64,000 bases of DNA from an uncultured Cohaesibacter sp. (lineage in GTDB: Bacteria; Pseudomonadota; Alphaproteobacteria; Rhizobiales; Cohaesibacteraceae): contig NZ_OY821667.1 in assembly GCF_963682185.1 (NCBI RefSeq), forward strand, positions 248,001 through 312,000. The letters are read 5' to 3'. A program made the position numbers and the translations under genes. Of this stretch, positions 46,829-56,879 are shown piece by piece. The notes beneath the pieces were generated by a model. The model saw only the letters and a program-made list of their open reading frames with translations, did not search any database and had not been told where the DNA came from. Within the stretch, counting starts at the first letter, position 1. Every line of letters begins with the position of its first letter.

Positions 46829-47053
46829 TTAGTTCACTTTGTCTTTCTCTTCGCTACTTGCAGAAACCTGTTCAGACTGCTTGCTTTCCAGAGCCTGTTG
46901 GTCGTTTTCTTCCTTGTCCTCTTCCTTGAGGCCCTTCTTGAAACTGTTGATGCCCTTTGCGACATCACCCATCAGGTCGGAAATCTTGCCACGACCAAAA
47001 AGAAGAACAACAACGACAGCAATAATTGCGACCTGCCAGATACCAATCTGCAT
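46829..47053 (-). CDS. tatA: Sec-independent protein translocase TatA
   Basis: A 74-residue pore-forming subunit. A membrane helix ([17 protein letters not shown]) is followed by the FGRGK hinge and an amphipathic helix ([20 protein letters not shown]), then a charged tail. It is the first gene of tatABC. Where relatives have scpB directly upstream, an ABC ATPase gene intervenes here. Confidence 0.96.
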   Translation of the reverse strand: MQIGIWQVAIIAVVVVLLFGRGKISDLMGDVAKGINSFKKGLKEEDKEENDQQALESKQSEQVSASSEEKDKVN

Positions 47054-47166
47054 ACTGAAATCCCTTTATTTTCTGCATCGCGTCGCAAAGAGCCTCTCCG
47101 CGCACGCTCGAACACACGAGAGCCTTTTGCCAGCTTTGAGCTTACTTTGTCAAAGAAATAAGCAAT

Positions 47167-48282
47167 CTAGGACGATTTGGCAAATATCAGTACATCCTTT
47201 TTACGAAACGATACACCGATATTCTCTCCTGGCACAAAAATATGTCCAGAACCAGATCGGACAAAGAAAGGATTGTCGCAATCCTTGATTGTTATTTCAT
47301 ATAAATCAATCTCTCCAAGAAACATGCGTCTCTTCACGCGCGCAGGCAGAGCGGACACATATTCCTCATTGATCGCCTTATGCAGCTTGACGCCCTGCTG
47401 GCGGATACAGACCAGCGCCTCTTGCCCGTCTTTAAAGCCGTCAGCCGCAAAACTACCGATTGGCGTATGCACGGCGCCAGCCTTGAAGACGCCCTCCACC
47501 TCGTTAAGGTCGGAAAAAAACCGCGCTGCCCAATAGTCTACAGGATTAAAATACAAGTCTTCCGGTTTGGCATATTGCACAATATGCCCATTCTTCAAAA
47601 GCAAGATGCGATCACTCACCCGCAGGGCTTCCTCTGGGTCATGAGTGACGATGACGCATGTCGCACCCATTTCACGCAACACCGCAATGGTTTCATCGCG
47701 CACCCGATCCCGAAGGCGATTATCAAGACCGGAAAAGGGCTCATCCATGAGCAGAACACTGGGCCGAGGCGCAATGGCACGCGCCAGCGCCACGCGCTGC
47801 TGCTGACCACCGGAAAGCATATGCGGAAAATGATCGGCATACTCTTCCAGCCCAACCCGTTTGAGCGCCGCCCGCGCTTCTATATCGGCAGATTTTTGCG
47901 GCAAATCCTTGAGCCCGAACATGACATTCTTGAGGATCGAGAGATGCGGAAACAGGGCATAATCCTGAAACATCAACCCGACATTACGCGCCTCGGGTGG
48001 CACGACCCCCCCCTCACCCGCAACGACCTTGCCATTGAGCTGCAGTTTTCCAGAGGTCGGGCTTTCGATACCGGCCGCGATACGCAACAGCGTGGTTTTG
48101 CCAGCCCCGGATGCTCCAAGCAGGGATACGATCTCCCCCGGCTCAATGGAAAAGGAGATATCACGCAGTACTTCATGTCCATCGAACGAGCACTCAATCG
48201 CCTCAAAATCAAGTCCGGCAGCGATGGCTGCCCGCGCCGTGCCCCGACTTCCCCAACGATTGCGGCCCTCATGCATATTCAA
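47167..48282 (-). CDS. orphan ABC transporter ATP-binding protein (FbpC/PotA-like)
   Basis: A 371-residue importer-type ATPase. Walker A is GASGAGKTTLLR, the signature is LSGGQQQRVALARA, Walker B is SVLLMDEPFSGLD and the switch is VTHDPEEALR. The C-terminal part (about 240-371) is a TOBE-like regulatory domain. The sequence is closest in feel to ferric iron importer ATPases (FbpC), but TOBE subfamilies overlap. No permease or binding-protein gene is adjacent. It sits between scpB and tatA, an unusual place, so it is either an insertion or the partner of a distant permease. Confidence 0.88.
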   Translation of the reverse strand: MNMHEGRNRWGSRGTARAAIAAGLDFEAIECSFDGHEVLRDISFSIEPGEIVSLLGASGAGKTTLLRIAAGIESPTSGKLQLNGKVVAGEGGVVPPEARNVGLMFQDYALFPHLSILKNVMFGLKDLPQKSADIEARAALKRVGLEEYADHFPHMLSGGQQQRVALARAIAPRPSVLLMDEPFSGLDNRLRDRVRDETIAVLREMGATCVIVTHDPEEALRVSDRILLLKNGHIVQYAKPEDLYFNPVDYWAARFFSDLNEVEGVFKAGAVHTPIGSFAADGFKDGQEALVCIRQQGVKLHKAINEEYVSALPARVKRRMFLGEIDLYEITIKDCDNPFFVRSGSGHIFVPGENIGVSFRKKDVLIFAKSS

Positions 48283-48417
48283 TGATACTCTCCGTTAAAT
48301 GGGCTGACTATGTCCGGTCTCAGACATCTTATGCATTGGCCAATTCCAAAACACAACTTTTATACTCATAATATAGACATCAAGACAGGCAAACTTTGGT
48401 CTCTCAAGAAAGGCCAA

Positions 48418-49134
48418 TCAGGACTCATCGTCATCTTGCATGTCGTCTTCTTCCATCACTTCAAGCGCGAGCTCGTAATTATCTTCCAGCGGCTCCTCGT
48501 CATCGGCCAAATCTTCGGTGTCATCAGGTGACGGCATGGAGAAAGCCGGCGGCAAGGCAGAATCCAGCATGCCAGTCCCTTTGAGCTCTTCCAGCCCCGG
48601 CAGATCCTGAATGGATGCCAGATCAAAATGCATAAGAAATTTCTCGCTGGTGCCATAGGTAACCGGACGCCCGGGAACACGCCGACGCCCCCTCACCCGC
48701 ACCCATTCGGTCTGCAGCAGCACATCCAGAGTGCCGCGCGCAACAGAAACGCCGCGGATCTGTTCGATATCGGCGCGCGTGACGGGCTGATGATAGGCGA
48801 TAATGGCCAGTGTTTCCAAAGCCGCACGCGAGAGCTTGCGCGGCTCGATCGCCTCGGCCTGCATCATGAAAGAAAGATCCTTAGCCGTACGAAACAGCCA
48901 TTTGTCATTCACCACAATCAGATTGACGCCGCGATTTTTATAATCCTCTTTCAGTTGGGCAAGAATGGCTGGCACATCGACCGAATCCGGCAAACGGACA
49001 GCGATATCGGCCGTACTCAACGGCTCCGAACTGGCAAAAAGCAGGGCCTCCACCATCCGCTTGAGCTGCAACCGCGCTTCCTTGGCCAACGCCTCATACT
49101 CGCCCCCCAAGGGCTGTTTTATTTCTTCCATCAT
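48418..49134 (-). CDS. scpB: segregation and condensation protein B
   Basis: A 238-residue subunit of the SMC-ScpAB condensin complex. It has two winged-helix units, the first with LKRMVEALLFASSEPLSTAD, the second with ALETLAIIAYHQPVTRADIE and IRGVSV. The C-terminal tail is acidic. It overlaps the end of scpA by four bases, giving coupled translation. Confidence 0.95.
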   Translation of the reverse strand: MMEEIKQPLGGEYEALAKEARLQLKRMVEALLFASSEPLSTADIAVRLPDSVDVPAILAQLKEDYKNRGVNLIVVNDKWLFRTAKDLSFMMQAEAIEPRKLSRAALETLAIIAYHQPVTRADIEQIRGVSVARGTLDVLLQTEWVRVRGRRRVPGRPVTYGTSEKFLMHFDLASIQDLPGLEELKGTGMLDSALPPAFSMPSPDDTEDLADDEEPLEDNYELALEVMEEDDMQDDDES

Positions 49135-50117
49135 TGGCCCTTCCCTTGTTTGCCGCGCACATAGATTGTCCCGAATGCATCAGTCTGCCGGATCTCCAGA
49201 TGCCCCTCCCGCACCAGCTCCAACGAAGCGGCAAAAGAGCTGGCCAGAGCCGTCGTACGAATATCCGAGAGCTTGAGATAGGTCTGCAAAATCGTCTCAA
49301 CGGGCGTCCAGTCATGAACACCGCCGATCAGCCGCATCAAAACATCCCGGGCCTCGGGTAGAGACCAGACCTCACGCTTGCGCACATGCACCAGCGACAC
49401 AGACTGTCTTTGCCGCAAAGAGGCATAGCCGGTCAGCAGATCATAGAGCGAGGCGGAAAACTGGGGCTTGCGGATAAGGGACATATCTTCTGGCTGCCCT
49501 CTGACGAAAAAATCCCGCCCAAGGCAGGGGCGATCCATAAGCTTGCCCGCAGCTTCGCGCATGGCTTCAAGCTTACGCAGTCGAAAGGCCAGCATGGCTG
49601 CGAGTTCCTCACCGCTCGGCTCATCTTCATCAGGCATCTCGGGGATGAGCAATCTGGACTTGAGATAAGCCAGCCAGGCCGCCATGACCAGATAGTCCGC
49701 CGCCAGTTCCAGCCTCAGCTTGCGGGCGCGCTCGATGAATTGCAAATACTGCTCAGCCAGCGCCAGAATTGAGATCTTGGTCAGATCGAGCTTTTGCTTT
49801 CTGGCCAGCGCCAAGAGGAAATCCAGCGGCCCTTCAAAGCCATCAACATCAACAATCAGCGAGGGCTCGCCAACACCCGCCTTGGGCACCAGATTGAGAT
49901 CAGCAAATTCGCCCCAGTCCGCACCAGCCTCAGAAGATGAGGCCTTTTCGTCCACCTTGGCGCTATCGCCTTGCCCCCCGGACACATCGCTTTCGCTCGT
50001 CAACGCAAAGGGCAAAGTGGTATCCTCGGCAGCAGCGGACAATTGATCCACATCGGACGTCTCACCAACAGCCGCCTTGCCTTGCCCGCGCCCCTTACCT
50101 TCTTCGCTAGATGCCAT
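49131..50117 (-). CDS. scpA: segregation and condensation protein A
   Basis: A 328-residue kleisin subunit of SMC-ScpAB. After an N-terminal acidic stretch of about 90 residues comes the conserved start VDGFEGPLDFLLALARKQKL, then LEFAADYL-like LELAADYLVMAAWLAYLKSR, and a C-terminal winged helix. The ATG at 50117 is preferred over an ATG at 50261 because the upstream extension would translate through a terminator hairpin (50227-50252). The ribosome-binding site at 50117 is weak, so a start further downstream is possible. nagZ, usual upstream in relatives, is absent. Confidence 0.92.
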   Translation of the reverse strand: MASSEEGKGRGQGKAAVGETSDVDQLSAAAEDTTLPFALTSESDVSGGQGDSAKVDEKASSSEAGADWGEFADLNLVPKAGVGEPSLIVDVDGFEGPLDFLLALARKQKLDLTKISILALAEQYLQFIERARKLRLELAADYLVMAAWLAYLKSRLLIPEMPDEDEPSGEELAAMLAFRLRKLEAMREAAGKLMDRPCLGRDFFVRGQPEDMSLIRKPQFSASLYDLLTGYASLRQRQSVSLVHVRKREVWSLPEARDVLMRLIGGVHDWTPVETILQTYLKLSDIRTTALASSFAASLELVREGHLEIRQTDAFGTIYVRGKQGKGQ

Positions 50118-50221
50118 GCTCCGCCAGATCTCACTATACAGCAAGGTCTCGCCCCAGACCCGCCATCGGTTACCCTTATAAGGAAAGACTATCGTTCTTT
50201 CTGAGCCAAACCAAGCGCACA

Positions 50222-50254
50222 AAAAGAAAATCCGGCCACTAAGCCGGATTTTCG
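50222..50254 (-). terminator. intrinsic terminator after the SPOR-domain gene
   Basis: AAAATCCGGC and GCCGGATTTT are perfect arms around a six-base loop. On the minus strand TCTTTTTG follows. It lies about 25 bases after the SPOR-gene stop. Confidence 0.85.
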
Positions 50255-50276
50255 CATTCATATATCAGTATTGAAC

Positions 50277-53003
50277 TTACTGACGCGCAACCAGACAGTC
50301 ACCACCGGCGGCCTTGATCCGGTTACAGAAGTTGATCGCGCCACCCTGATCAGCAAAGGAGCCAACGCGGACACGGTAATAGATGCCCCGTGCGCCAAGG
50401 TCGGCTTGCTTGATGTCCGGCTGATACCCGGCAAGCACGCTGCTCAACTGGGCCTGAATGTTGGCATAGCTGGCGCGGGCCTGCTCAGGAGTGCGCTGAG
50501 ACGTAACCTGCACAGTGTAGCCACCATTCCCGCTTGGAGCCGCAATGGACTGCGGAGGAACAGGATTGGACGCAGGAGCAGCCGCCGGAGCGGTTGGCGT
50601 CAGAACCAAAGGAGCCTGGCTGCTCGGCTGAGATACAGCTGGTGCAGTTTGAGGCGCACTGCTCTGGTTCGCCGCTTGAAGCGCAGCCAACTCGGCAGGC
50701 TTGGACTTCGGCAACGGCATATCTTTTTCATCAACAACCGGCTGCACAGAACTCGCGACACCGCCATTGAGCGGATTGCCGTTGATATCCGTATTGTTGG
50801 TTTGCGAAATGGCCTGTTCGGAAGGCGTCGCATTCAACAATTGCTGATCGACACTGGAGATCTGCGTATTCTGGTTCTGATTGGCGCCAGAATCAGCAGG
50901 TTCTTCAGAGGTGACAAATGTGCCATCAGGCCGCACAACCACGGTACGAACCTTTTTCGGAGCCACAGCACCGCTGACGGAATCGCCATCACCCGAAGAC
51001 TGGGATACGGAAGATTCGCCACCAGACAATGGAATGACCCGCGGCGACCGTCCGTTGGCCGTGATATCCATCGGTGTCTCGGTTGCTGGCATCATGTTGG
51101 ACGGCCCTTCATCGCTTTCAGTGCCATCAATACGGTCATAAACCGTCTGGTCCTGATGCGGAACAACCTTGCCACCCGGATCTTCAGGCGTTTCCTTCAC
51201 CGGGTCGGTATTGGCCTCGATAACAGGCGTTTCGGTGCTGCCACCACCGCTCTGACCAAAGCCCCATGCCAGCAGACCGCCAACAACCACAACACCAGCC
51301 GCAGCAGCAGCCATGTACAAGCCCTTACGGGATTTGCGCTTGGGTTGTGGCGCAGCCATAGCTGCGGCCGTTTCAAGAGTGGTGTAATCCTCGTCCTGAT
51401 AATTGGGCGCACTTTCCGCAGCGGCCTGAGCAATCGTTGGGTCAGAATATGACCCGTAAACAGGCGTTTCCGCAGATCCAGCAAAGTCATCCCCGACAGG
51501 ATCCTGATAGCCACCCTGCCCCGGCGCATACCCCTGATCATAGGATTGGGTGCCCGGATCACGGTAAGATGGATCGGTGCCATAATTGGCATAATCATCA
51601 TATTGCCCGGCAACATTCACATCCGGAGCTGGCGTGGGACTGGGCTCAGGTGCCCTATAGGGAATATAAGGCTCTTTAGTCTGCGGAGCGGACGGATCAT
51701 TAAAGACCGCGAACGGATCTTCATTCATCTCCCTGCGCGCACGCGGAGCGGCAGGCTCTTCAACAGGCCGCCGAAGTCCGTAATTGTCGGACGGGCTTTG
51801 CTGAGATCCCGGATAGGCCCCATATGACTCGGACTCAGATGCAGGCGCTGGCGTGGGATCCGGCGCATACCGCTTAGACTGACCGTCGCCATAGGCACCG
51901 GCTGCTCCGGCAGCAGGATCGTTCGGGCGGTAGTCATGCATCGGATCGACAACAGGCTCCGCCTGCCGGCGTTCTCTCCAACTGGACGGTGAGACGGGCT
52001 CGGAAGCAGGCTCCACAGGCGCATCGACCGCTTCCGATTGATACCCGCCAAGCGGGTCTACCAGCGGCGCAGAAGCCTCGGGCTGCCGACCATATTGCGG
52101 GCCTGAAGCACCTTCATCATAAGATCGACCGCTTCGGAATGACTGGGACCGTTGCTCTCCAAGAGACACTTCCGGCGCATGAGGGCTCGCCTCGGATTGC
52201 GCTGGTTTAGAAGCAAAAACGTCAGGTTCGCGCGTAGCTCGCAAACCGGTAAAGAAAGAATCTTCTTTTTCTGCTGAACGACGGCTCAGCTGACCATAGC
52301 TTCCACTTGTAGCAACAGGCGGCTCATCATCGGTCGCTTCAACTGGCTGGCGCACAGCCTCTGGCTCCACAGCAGGAGCAGAGGAAGCTGAGGAAGATGG
52401 CGCAATATCATCAAACAGGGAGCTCCAATCATCCAATCCCGAACCACTTTCTGCAGGGTGCGCTGCATCGGATGATGGCAGCGGAGCCTGAGGAACGGCC
52501 GGTTCCTGAGCGTAAGCTCTAGGGTCAGGAGCGACCGGAGCTTCGGGCGCTGAATATCTTGGATCATATCCACTTCTGGGATCGACAGCATCCCGCGGAT
52601 CAGGCGCAGGGGCATTCTGGACCGGCTGCTGAGGCCTGTCTTGCGCCAGAGGACGAGCACGCGGCACGGGTTCATACTCAGGCGCATCAGCAAGAGGCAC
52701 TTCACCTTGAGGCGCAGCAGGCTGACCACCAGAGGCTGGCGCTCTATGGCCAGCTTCATCATGTTGTCCGCGCAACTCTTTTATTAATTCTTGTTCCAGA
52801 ATCCGCAAATCATCTTCAGAAACAGTAGAACCACCGCGTTGACCGGAACCTGAACCAAAGTCGCCACTTGAGACGATTCGGTCCAATTCGGCCAATGGAT
52901 CTTCCATAACCGGAGCCGCATCTTTGTTTTCACGAGCCTGACGTTCAAAATCGGACCAGTTGGATGCGGGTGATTGCGGCTTCTTGTCATTGGGATCAGA
53001 CAT
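50277..53003 (-). CDS. SPOR-domain cell-envelope protein
   Basis: A 908-residue bitopic protein. The cytosolic N-terminal part (about 1-555) is a long Pro/Ala/Ser/Asp-rich, low-complexity region. A basic stretch (KRKSRKG) and one membrane helix (LYMAAAAAGVVVVGGLLAWG) follow near 560-585. A periplasmic Pro/Ser/Gln-rich linker leads to the C-terminal SPOR domain (last 80 residues, GGYTVQVTSQRTPEQARASY), which binds denuded peptidoglycan at division sites. The ATG at 53003 follows AAAAGGC. It lies 60-80 bases after argS, the usual order in this group. Confidence 0.92.
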   Translation of the reverse strand: MSDPNDKKPQSPASNWSDFERQARENKDAAPVMEDPLAELDRIVSSGDFGSGSGQRGGSTVSEDDLRILEQELIKELRGQHDEAGHRAPASGGQPAAPQGEVPLADAPEYEPVPRARPLAQDRPQQPVQNAPAPDPRDAVDPRSGYDPRYSAPEAPVAPDPRAYAQEPAVPQAPLPSSDAAHPAESGSGLDDWSSLFDDIAPSSSASSAPAVEPEAVRQPVEATDDEPPVATSGSYGQLSRRSAEKEDSFFTGLRATREPDVFASKPAQSEASPHAPEVSLGEQRSQSFRSGRSYDEGASGPQYGRQPEASAPLVDPLGGYQSEAVDAPVEPASEPVSPSSWRERRQAEPVVDPMHDYRPNDPAAGAAGAYGDGQSKRYAPDPTPAPASESESYGAYPGSQQSPSDNYGLRRPVEEPAAPRARREMNEDPFAVFNDPSAPQTKEPYIPYRAPEPSPTPAPDVNVAGQYDDYANYGTDPSYRDPGTQSYDQGYAPGQGGYQDPVGDDFAGSAETPVYGSYSDPTIAQAAAESAPNYQDEDYTTLETAAAMAAPQPKRKSRKGLYMAAAAAGVVVVGGLLAWGFGQSGGGSTETPVIEANTDPVKETPEDPGGKVVPHQDQTVYDRIDGTESDEGPSNMMPATETPMDITANGRSPRVIPLSGGESSVSQSSGDGDSVSGAVAPKKVRTVVVRPDGTFVTSEEPADSGANQNQNTQISSVDQQLLNATPSEQAISQTNNTDINGNPLNGGVASSVQPVVDEKDMPLPKSKPAELAALQAANQSSAPQTAPAVSQPSSQAPLVLTPTAPAAAPASNPVPPQSIAAPSGNGGYTVQVTSQRTPEQARASYANIQAQLSSVLAGYQPDIKQADLGARGIYYRVRVGSFADQGGAINFCNRIKAAGGDCLVARQ

Positions 53004-53081
53004 GACGATTTGCCTTTTCATTCATACACTTAACTCGTACAGCCTGGCAAAGCTTTGTCTTGAGAAACGACTGGTAACCAA

Positions 53082-54842
53082 CTATCGCATTTCTTCAGGT
53101 GCATTCACACCAAGCAGACCGAGGCCAGAACTGATTACCGTGGCCACTGCCTGAACAAGAGCCAAGCGCGCTAGAGTCATTTTCTCATCTTTAACGTTAA
53201 TAAAGCGTAATTGCGGCATTTCCTTGCCTTTGTTCCACACAGCGTGGAAATATCCAGCAAGATCATAAAGGTAAAACGCAACCCTGTGGGGCTCTTGTGT
53301 TTCGGCCGCACCCTCTACTATACGCGGATATTCTGACAGCTTTCTGATTAACGCCAATTCCAGATCATCATTTATAGCACTCAGATCGGCATTTGCTAGA
53401 TCTTCCAGCCCGACAGACAGATTTGGCACTTCATTTGCAGCCTGACGGAAAATGGAAGCGGTCCGGGCATGCGCATATTGCACGTAGAAAACCGGATTAT
53501 CTTTGCTCTGTTCCGTAACTTTTGCAAAATCGAAGTCAATCGTCACCTCGGACTTGCGGTACATCATCATGAAGCGCACGGCATCAACGCCCACTTCTTC
53601 CACCACATCGCGCAACGTGATGAAGTTGCCGGCGCGCTTGGACATCTTGAGCTGCTCGCCATTGCGCATCAGATTGACCAGCTGACAAATCTTGACTTCC
53701 AGACCGCCCTCACCCTGAGTGATAGCTGCAACAGCAGATTTCAGCCGTTTGACATAGCCACCATGGTCAGCACCGAGAATATCGACCTGCTTGGAATAGC
53801 CCCGTTTGAACTTATCAAAGTGATAGGCAATGTCATTGGCGAAATATGTGTTGCTGCCATCGGATTTCTTCAAAGGCCGGTCAATATCGTCGCCAAACTC
53901 GGTTGACCGGAACAGGGTCTGTTCGCGATCTTCCCAATCATCGGGAAGCTGCCCCTTGGGTGGTGGCAGGGTGCCGACATAAACATGTCCCTTGTCAGAC
54001 AGCCAGTCGATGGCTTCCTTTACCCGATCCTTCTCGCCATAGATAAGGCTGCGTTCGGAGAAGAAGACATCATGATTGACATTGAGTGCGCCCAGATCAC
54101 CCCGGATCATCTCCATCATCGCATCAACGGCAAAGGCCCGCACCAGAGGCAACCATTCCTCTTCACTTGCCTTTTTCAGCTTGTCGCCATGTTCCTTGGC
54201 CAGCGCCTCACCAACAGGCACAAGATAATCGCCCGGATAAAGACCATCTGGAATGGTGCCGATATCATCGCCCAAAGCTTCGCAATACCGCAGAAAAGCA
54301 GACCGAGCCAAAACATCCACCTGCGCACCCGCATCGTTGATGTAATATTCGCGGCACACATCATAGCCGGCAAAATCGAGAAGATTGGCGATACAATCGC
54401 CCAGAACGGCGCCACGCGTGTGGCCCACATGCATAGGGCCGGTCGGGTTGGCGGATACATATTCGACATTGATCTTCGAGCCTGCCCCGAGATCGCAACG
54501 ACCGAACGCCTCACCGGCCGTAACGATCGTCTTCACCAGACCTCGCCAGAAATCATCGGACAGCGCCATATTGATAAAGCCCGGCCCGGCGACATCCACC
54601 TTGGCCACGTCCTTGTCCTTAGCGAGCGCTTCAACGATTTTATCGGCAACATCGCGCGGTTTCATGCCAACCTGTTTGGACAGGACCATCGCAGCGTTGG
54701 TGGCCAGATCACCATGGGCCGCATCGCGCGGAGGCTCGACGATCACACGGGACAGGTCAAGCTCTGAGCCATCGCGTGCCGTCAATCCGATCTCGCTGAT
54801 TGCAGCCTTGACCCGGTCGGTAAAAATAGTAAAGACGTTCAT
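53082..54842 (-). CDS. argS: arginyl-tRNA synthetase
   Basis: A 586-residue class I synthetase. The N-terminal Add1 domain is followed by the HIGH-type motif [19 protein letters not shown], the KMSKS-type [10 protein letters not shown], and the C-terminal DALR anticodon-binding domain. The ATG at 54842 ([12 protein letters not shown]) is the family start; an open frame extends 78 bases further upstream without family similarity. Confidence 0.97.
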   Translation of the reverse strand: MNVFTIFTDRVKAAISEIGLTARDGSELDLSRVIVEPPRDAAHGDLATNAAMVLSKQVGMKPRDVADKIVEALAKDKDVAKVDVAGPGFINMALSDDFWRGLVKTIVTAGEAFGRCDLGAGSKINVEYVSANPTGPMHVGHTRGAVLGDCIANLLDFAGYDVCREYYINDAGAQVDVLARSAFLRYCEALGDDIGTIPDGLYPGDYLVPVGEALAKEHGDKLKKASEEEWLPLVRAFAVDAMMEMIRGDLGALNVNHDVFFSERSLIYGEKDRVKEAIDWLSDKGHVYVGTLPPPKGQLPDDWEDREQTLFRSTEFGDDIDRPLKKSDGSNTYFANDIAYHFDKFKRGYSKQVDILGADHGGYVKRLKSAVAAITQGEGGLEVKICQLVNLMRNGEQLKMSKRAGNFITLRDVVEEVGVDAVRFMMMYRKSEVTIDFDFAKVTEQSKDNPVFYVQYAHARTASIFRQAANEVPNLSVGLEDLANADLSAINDDLELALIRKLSEYPRIVEGAAETQEPHRVAFYLYDLAGYFHAVWNKGKEMPQLRFINVKDEKMTLARLALVQAVATVISSGLGLLGVNAPEEMR

Positions 54843-55040
54843 CTTCAATCCTGTATGATCGTCGGCCAGTGGCGGGGCGGTTCTTGTTGAAACTCGCCTC
54901 AAGTAGCGCGCATCTGGCACTGATTGCTAGCAGTGTAACGGGTCAGGACATCTGGACGCCATGGCTTTCGTCTATTCTCAAGCGACAAAGCATCACATGG
55001 GGGCCCAACCCGCAAAAATCCATATGTTCGGGGATAGGAT

Positions 55041-56255
55041 CTAACCCAAATCCGGGGTGACGTCAAACAGACGTTGATGTTCCTGAATGGCAAAACGGTC
55101 TGTCATACCAGCCACATAGTCAGCAACGCGACGCGCAACGAGTTTCCGTGGCGCTCCATCAAGGTCAAACTGCCAGTTTAGCGGCATCATGTCCGGTGCA
55201 TTAAAGTGATAGACAAAGAGATCTTCAAGCACCTGCTCCGCACCACGCATGATGCGCATGACATGGTCTTCCCGATAAACATTATGAAAAAGAAACTGTC
55301 TGATTCCCGTCACGGCAGCGGTCATTTCACTGGAAAAATGAACAATCGTCTCAGATGCATTACGCACATCCTCGACCGATTGCGGAGCCAGCCTCTTGAG
55401 ATTGTCCATCGACGTATTGATGACGTCTTCAACCATCCGCGTGATCAGCCTACGCACGATTTCATGGGCCGTGCGTTCTTCAGACAGCCCCGGATAGATT
55501 GCCTCCACCTCTTTGAGCAAGTCGCAGACCAGAGGCACATCCCGCAATTGATCCAGAGAGATCAGCATCGCACGCAAGCCATCGTCAATATCATGGGAAT
55601 TATAGGCGATATCGTCCGCAATGGCAGCCGCCTGCGCTTCGATGCTGGCATAGGACCAGAGCATCAGGTCCTGTTGCTCGGCATAAACGCGAATGGCATA
55701 GGGCAACCCGCCTTCATAATGCCCGATCCCCTTCCCGTCCCGGTCGGTCAACGGTCCATTATGCTTGACGAGCCCTTCCAGGGTTTCCCAGCTCAGATTG
55801 AGGCCATCATGTTCTGCATAGCATTGCTCAAGCGCGGTCACGGCCCGCAAGGACTGGGCATTGTGATCAAACCCGCCATAAGGCTGCATCACCTTGTTGA
55901 GCGCCCGCTCCCCCGCATGGCCAAACGGCGTGTGTCCCAGATCATGCGAAAGCGCCAGCGCTTCAGCCAGATCTTCATCAACAGACAGAGCACGCGCAAT
56001 GGAACGGGCGATTTGGGAAACCTCCAGCGTGTGGGTCAGGCGCGTTCGGAACATGTCCCCTTCGTGATAGAGAAACACCTGCGTCTTTGCCTGCAGGCGC
56101 CGGAAGGCCGAGGAATGAATGATACGATCCCTATCTCGCTGGAAGGGTGTGCGCGTGGGACTGGCAGCCTCTTCAAACAAACGCCCCTTGCTTTCATGAG
56201 GCAAAACAGCATAGCGGGCGCGCGGCTGCGCACCAAATCCGATCGCTGACACCAT
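55041..56255 (-). CDS. dgt: deoxyguanosinetriphosphate triphosphohydrolase
   Basis: A 404-residue HD-domain phosphohydrolase that cleaves dGTP to deoxyguanosine and triphosphate. The metal ligands are in RLTHTLEVSQIARSIARAL and ALSHDLGHTPFGHAGE. The N-terminal signature is SPTRTPFQRDRDRIIHSSAF. It heads the dgt-argS-SPOR-scpAB series, with about 200 bases before argS. Confidence 0.96.
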   Translation of the reverse strand: MVSAIGFGAQPRARYAVLPHESKGRLFEEAASPTRTPFQRDRDRIIHSSAFRRLQAKTQVFLYHEGDMFRTRLTHTLEVSQIARSIARALSVDEDLAEALALSHDLGHTPFGHAGERALNKVMQPYGGFDHNAQSLRAVTALEQCYAEHDGLNLSWETLEGLVKHNGPLTDRDGKGIGHYEGGLPYAIRVYAEQQDLMLWSYASIEAQAAAIADDIAYNSHDIDDGLRAMLISLDQLRDVPLVCDLLKEVEAIYPGLSEERTAHEIVRRLITRMVEDVINTSMDNLKRLAPQSVEDVRNASETIVHFSSEMTAAVTGIRQFLFHNVYREDHVMRIMRGAEQVLEDLFVYHFNAPDMMPLNWQFDLDGAPRKLVARRVADYVAGMTDRFAIQEHQRLFDVTPDLG

Positions 56256-56477
56256 TATTCTTCCATTCCAAGTTCAAGAATTTTAACACGCACCGCCAAA
56301 ATGGTTGACTTGCGCTCTTTCGATCTTAACTATCATGAGAAAGAGTAGGCTTTGTGAAGCCCCATTTATAGGTGTAATTCTCCATTTTTCAGGCAAAACC
56401 GGCCTGTATCAAGCACTTCTGGCCAGAATAGAGGCCTTAGTAGAAGCGCGGATGGGAAATGAGACAGGAATATCCAA

Positions 56478-56807
56478 ATGTCAAACCCGATCACAGTGAC
56501 AGATAGTGCCATCAAACGAATCGCAACCATCCTTTCCAAGGAAAAGAATGGTTCCATGCTGCGCATCTCCGTGAGTGGTGGTGGCTGCTCCGGTTTCCAG
56601 TATAATTATGACATTGTGACGAGCAGCGAGGACGATGATCTGGTCATCAACAAGGATGGAGCAACGATCCTTTTCGATCCGCTCTCTTTGCAATATATGG
56701 AAGGGGCTGAAGTTGATTTCGTCAGCGACCTGATGGGCCAGTCCTTCCAGATCCACAACCCGATCGCCAGCGCATCTTGCGGCTGCGGTACGAGCTTCTC
56801 GATCTGA
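56478..56807 (+). CDS. erpA: A-type iron-sulfur cluster insertion protein
   Basis: A 109-residue HesB/IscA-fold carrier. The three conserved cysteines are visible: one in SGGGCSGFQYNYD and two in SASCGCGTSFSI. It delivers Fe-S clusters to apo-proteins, possibly including the LipA encoded nearby. The symbol erpA follows usage for the dgt-adjacent copy in this group. It is divergent from dgt. Confidence 0.92.
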   Translation: MSNPITVTDSAIKRIATILSKEKNGSMLRISVSGGGCSGFQYNYDIVTSSEDDDLVINKDGATILFDPLSLQYMEGAEVDFVSDLMGQSFQIHNPIASASCGCGTSFSI

Positions 56808-56879
56808 CCGGCTGCCCACACGCCGCGGGCATGACAACTCACACTTGACCATAAATGCCCATCAGCAAAGAGGCCACCC

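Noticed and set aside
50118-50261. Extended N-terminus of ScpA from an ATG at 50261
   Set aside because: The extension would translate across the terminator hairpin of the SPOR-domain gene (50227-50252) and has no family similarity.
53985-54767. 260-codon plus-strand open frame opposite argS
   Set aside because: Antisense shadow of argS without motifs or a ribosome-binding site.
55206-56249. 347-codon plus-strand open frame opposite dgt
   Set aside because: It is antisense to a gene with complete HD motifs, and its sequence is not protein-like in the sense of any known family.
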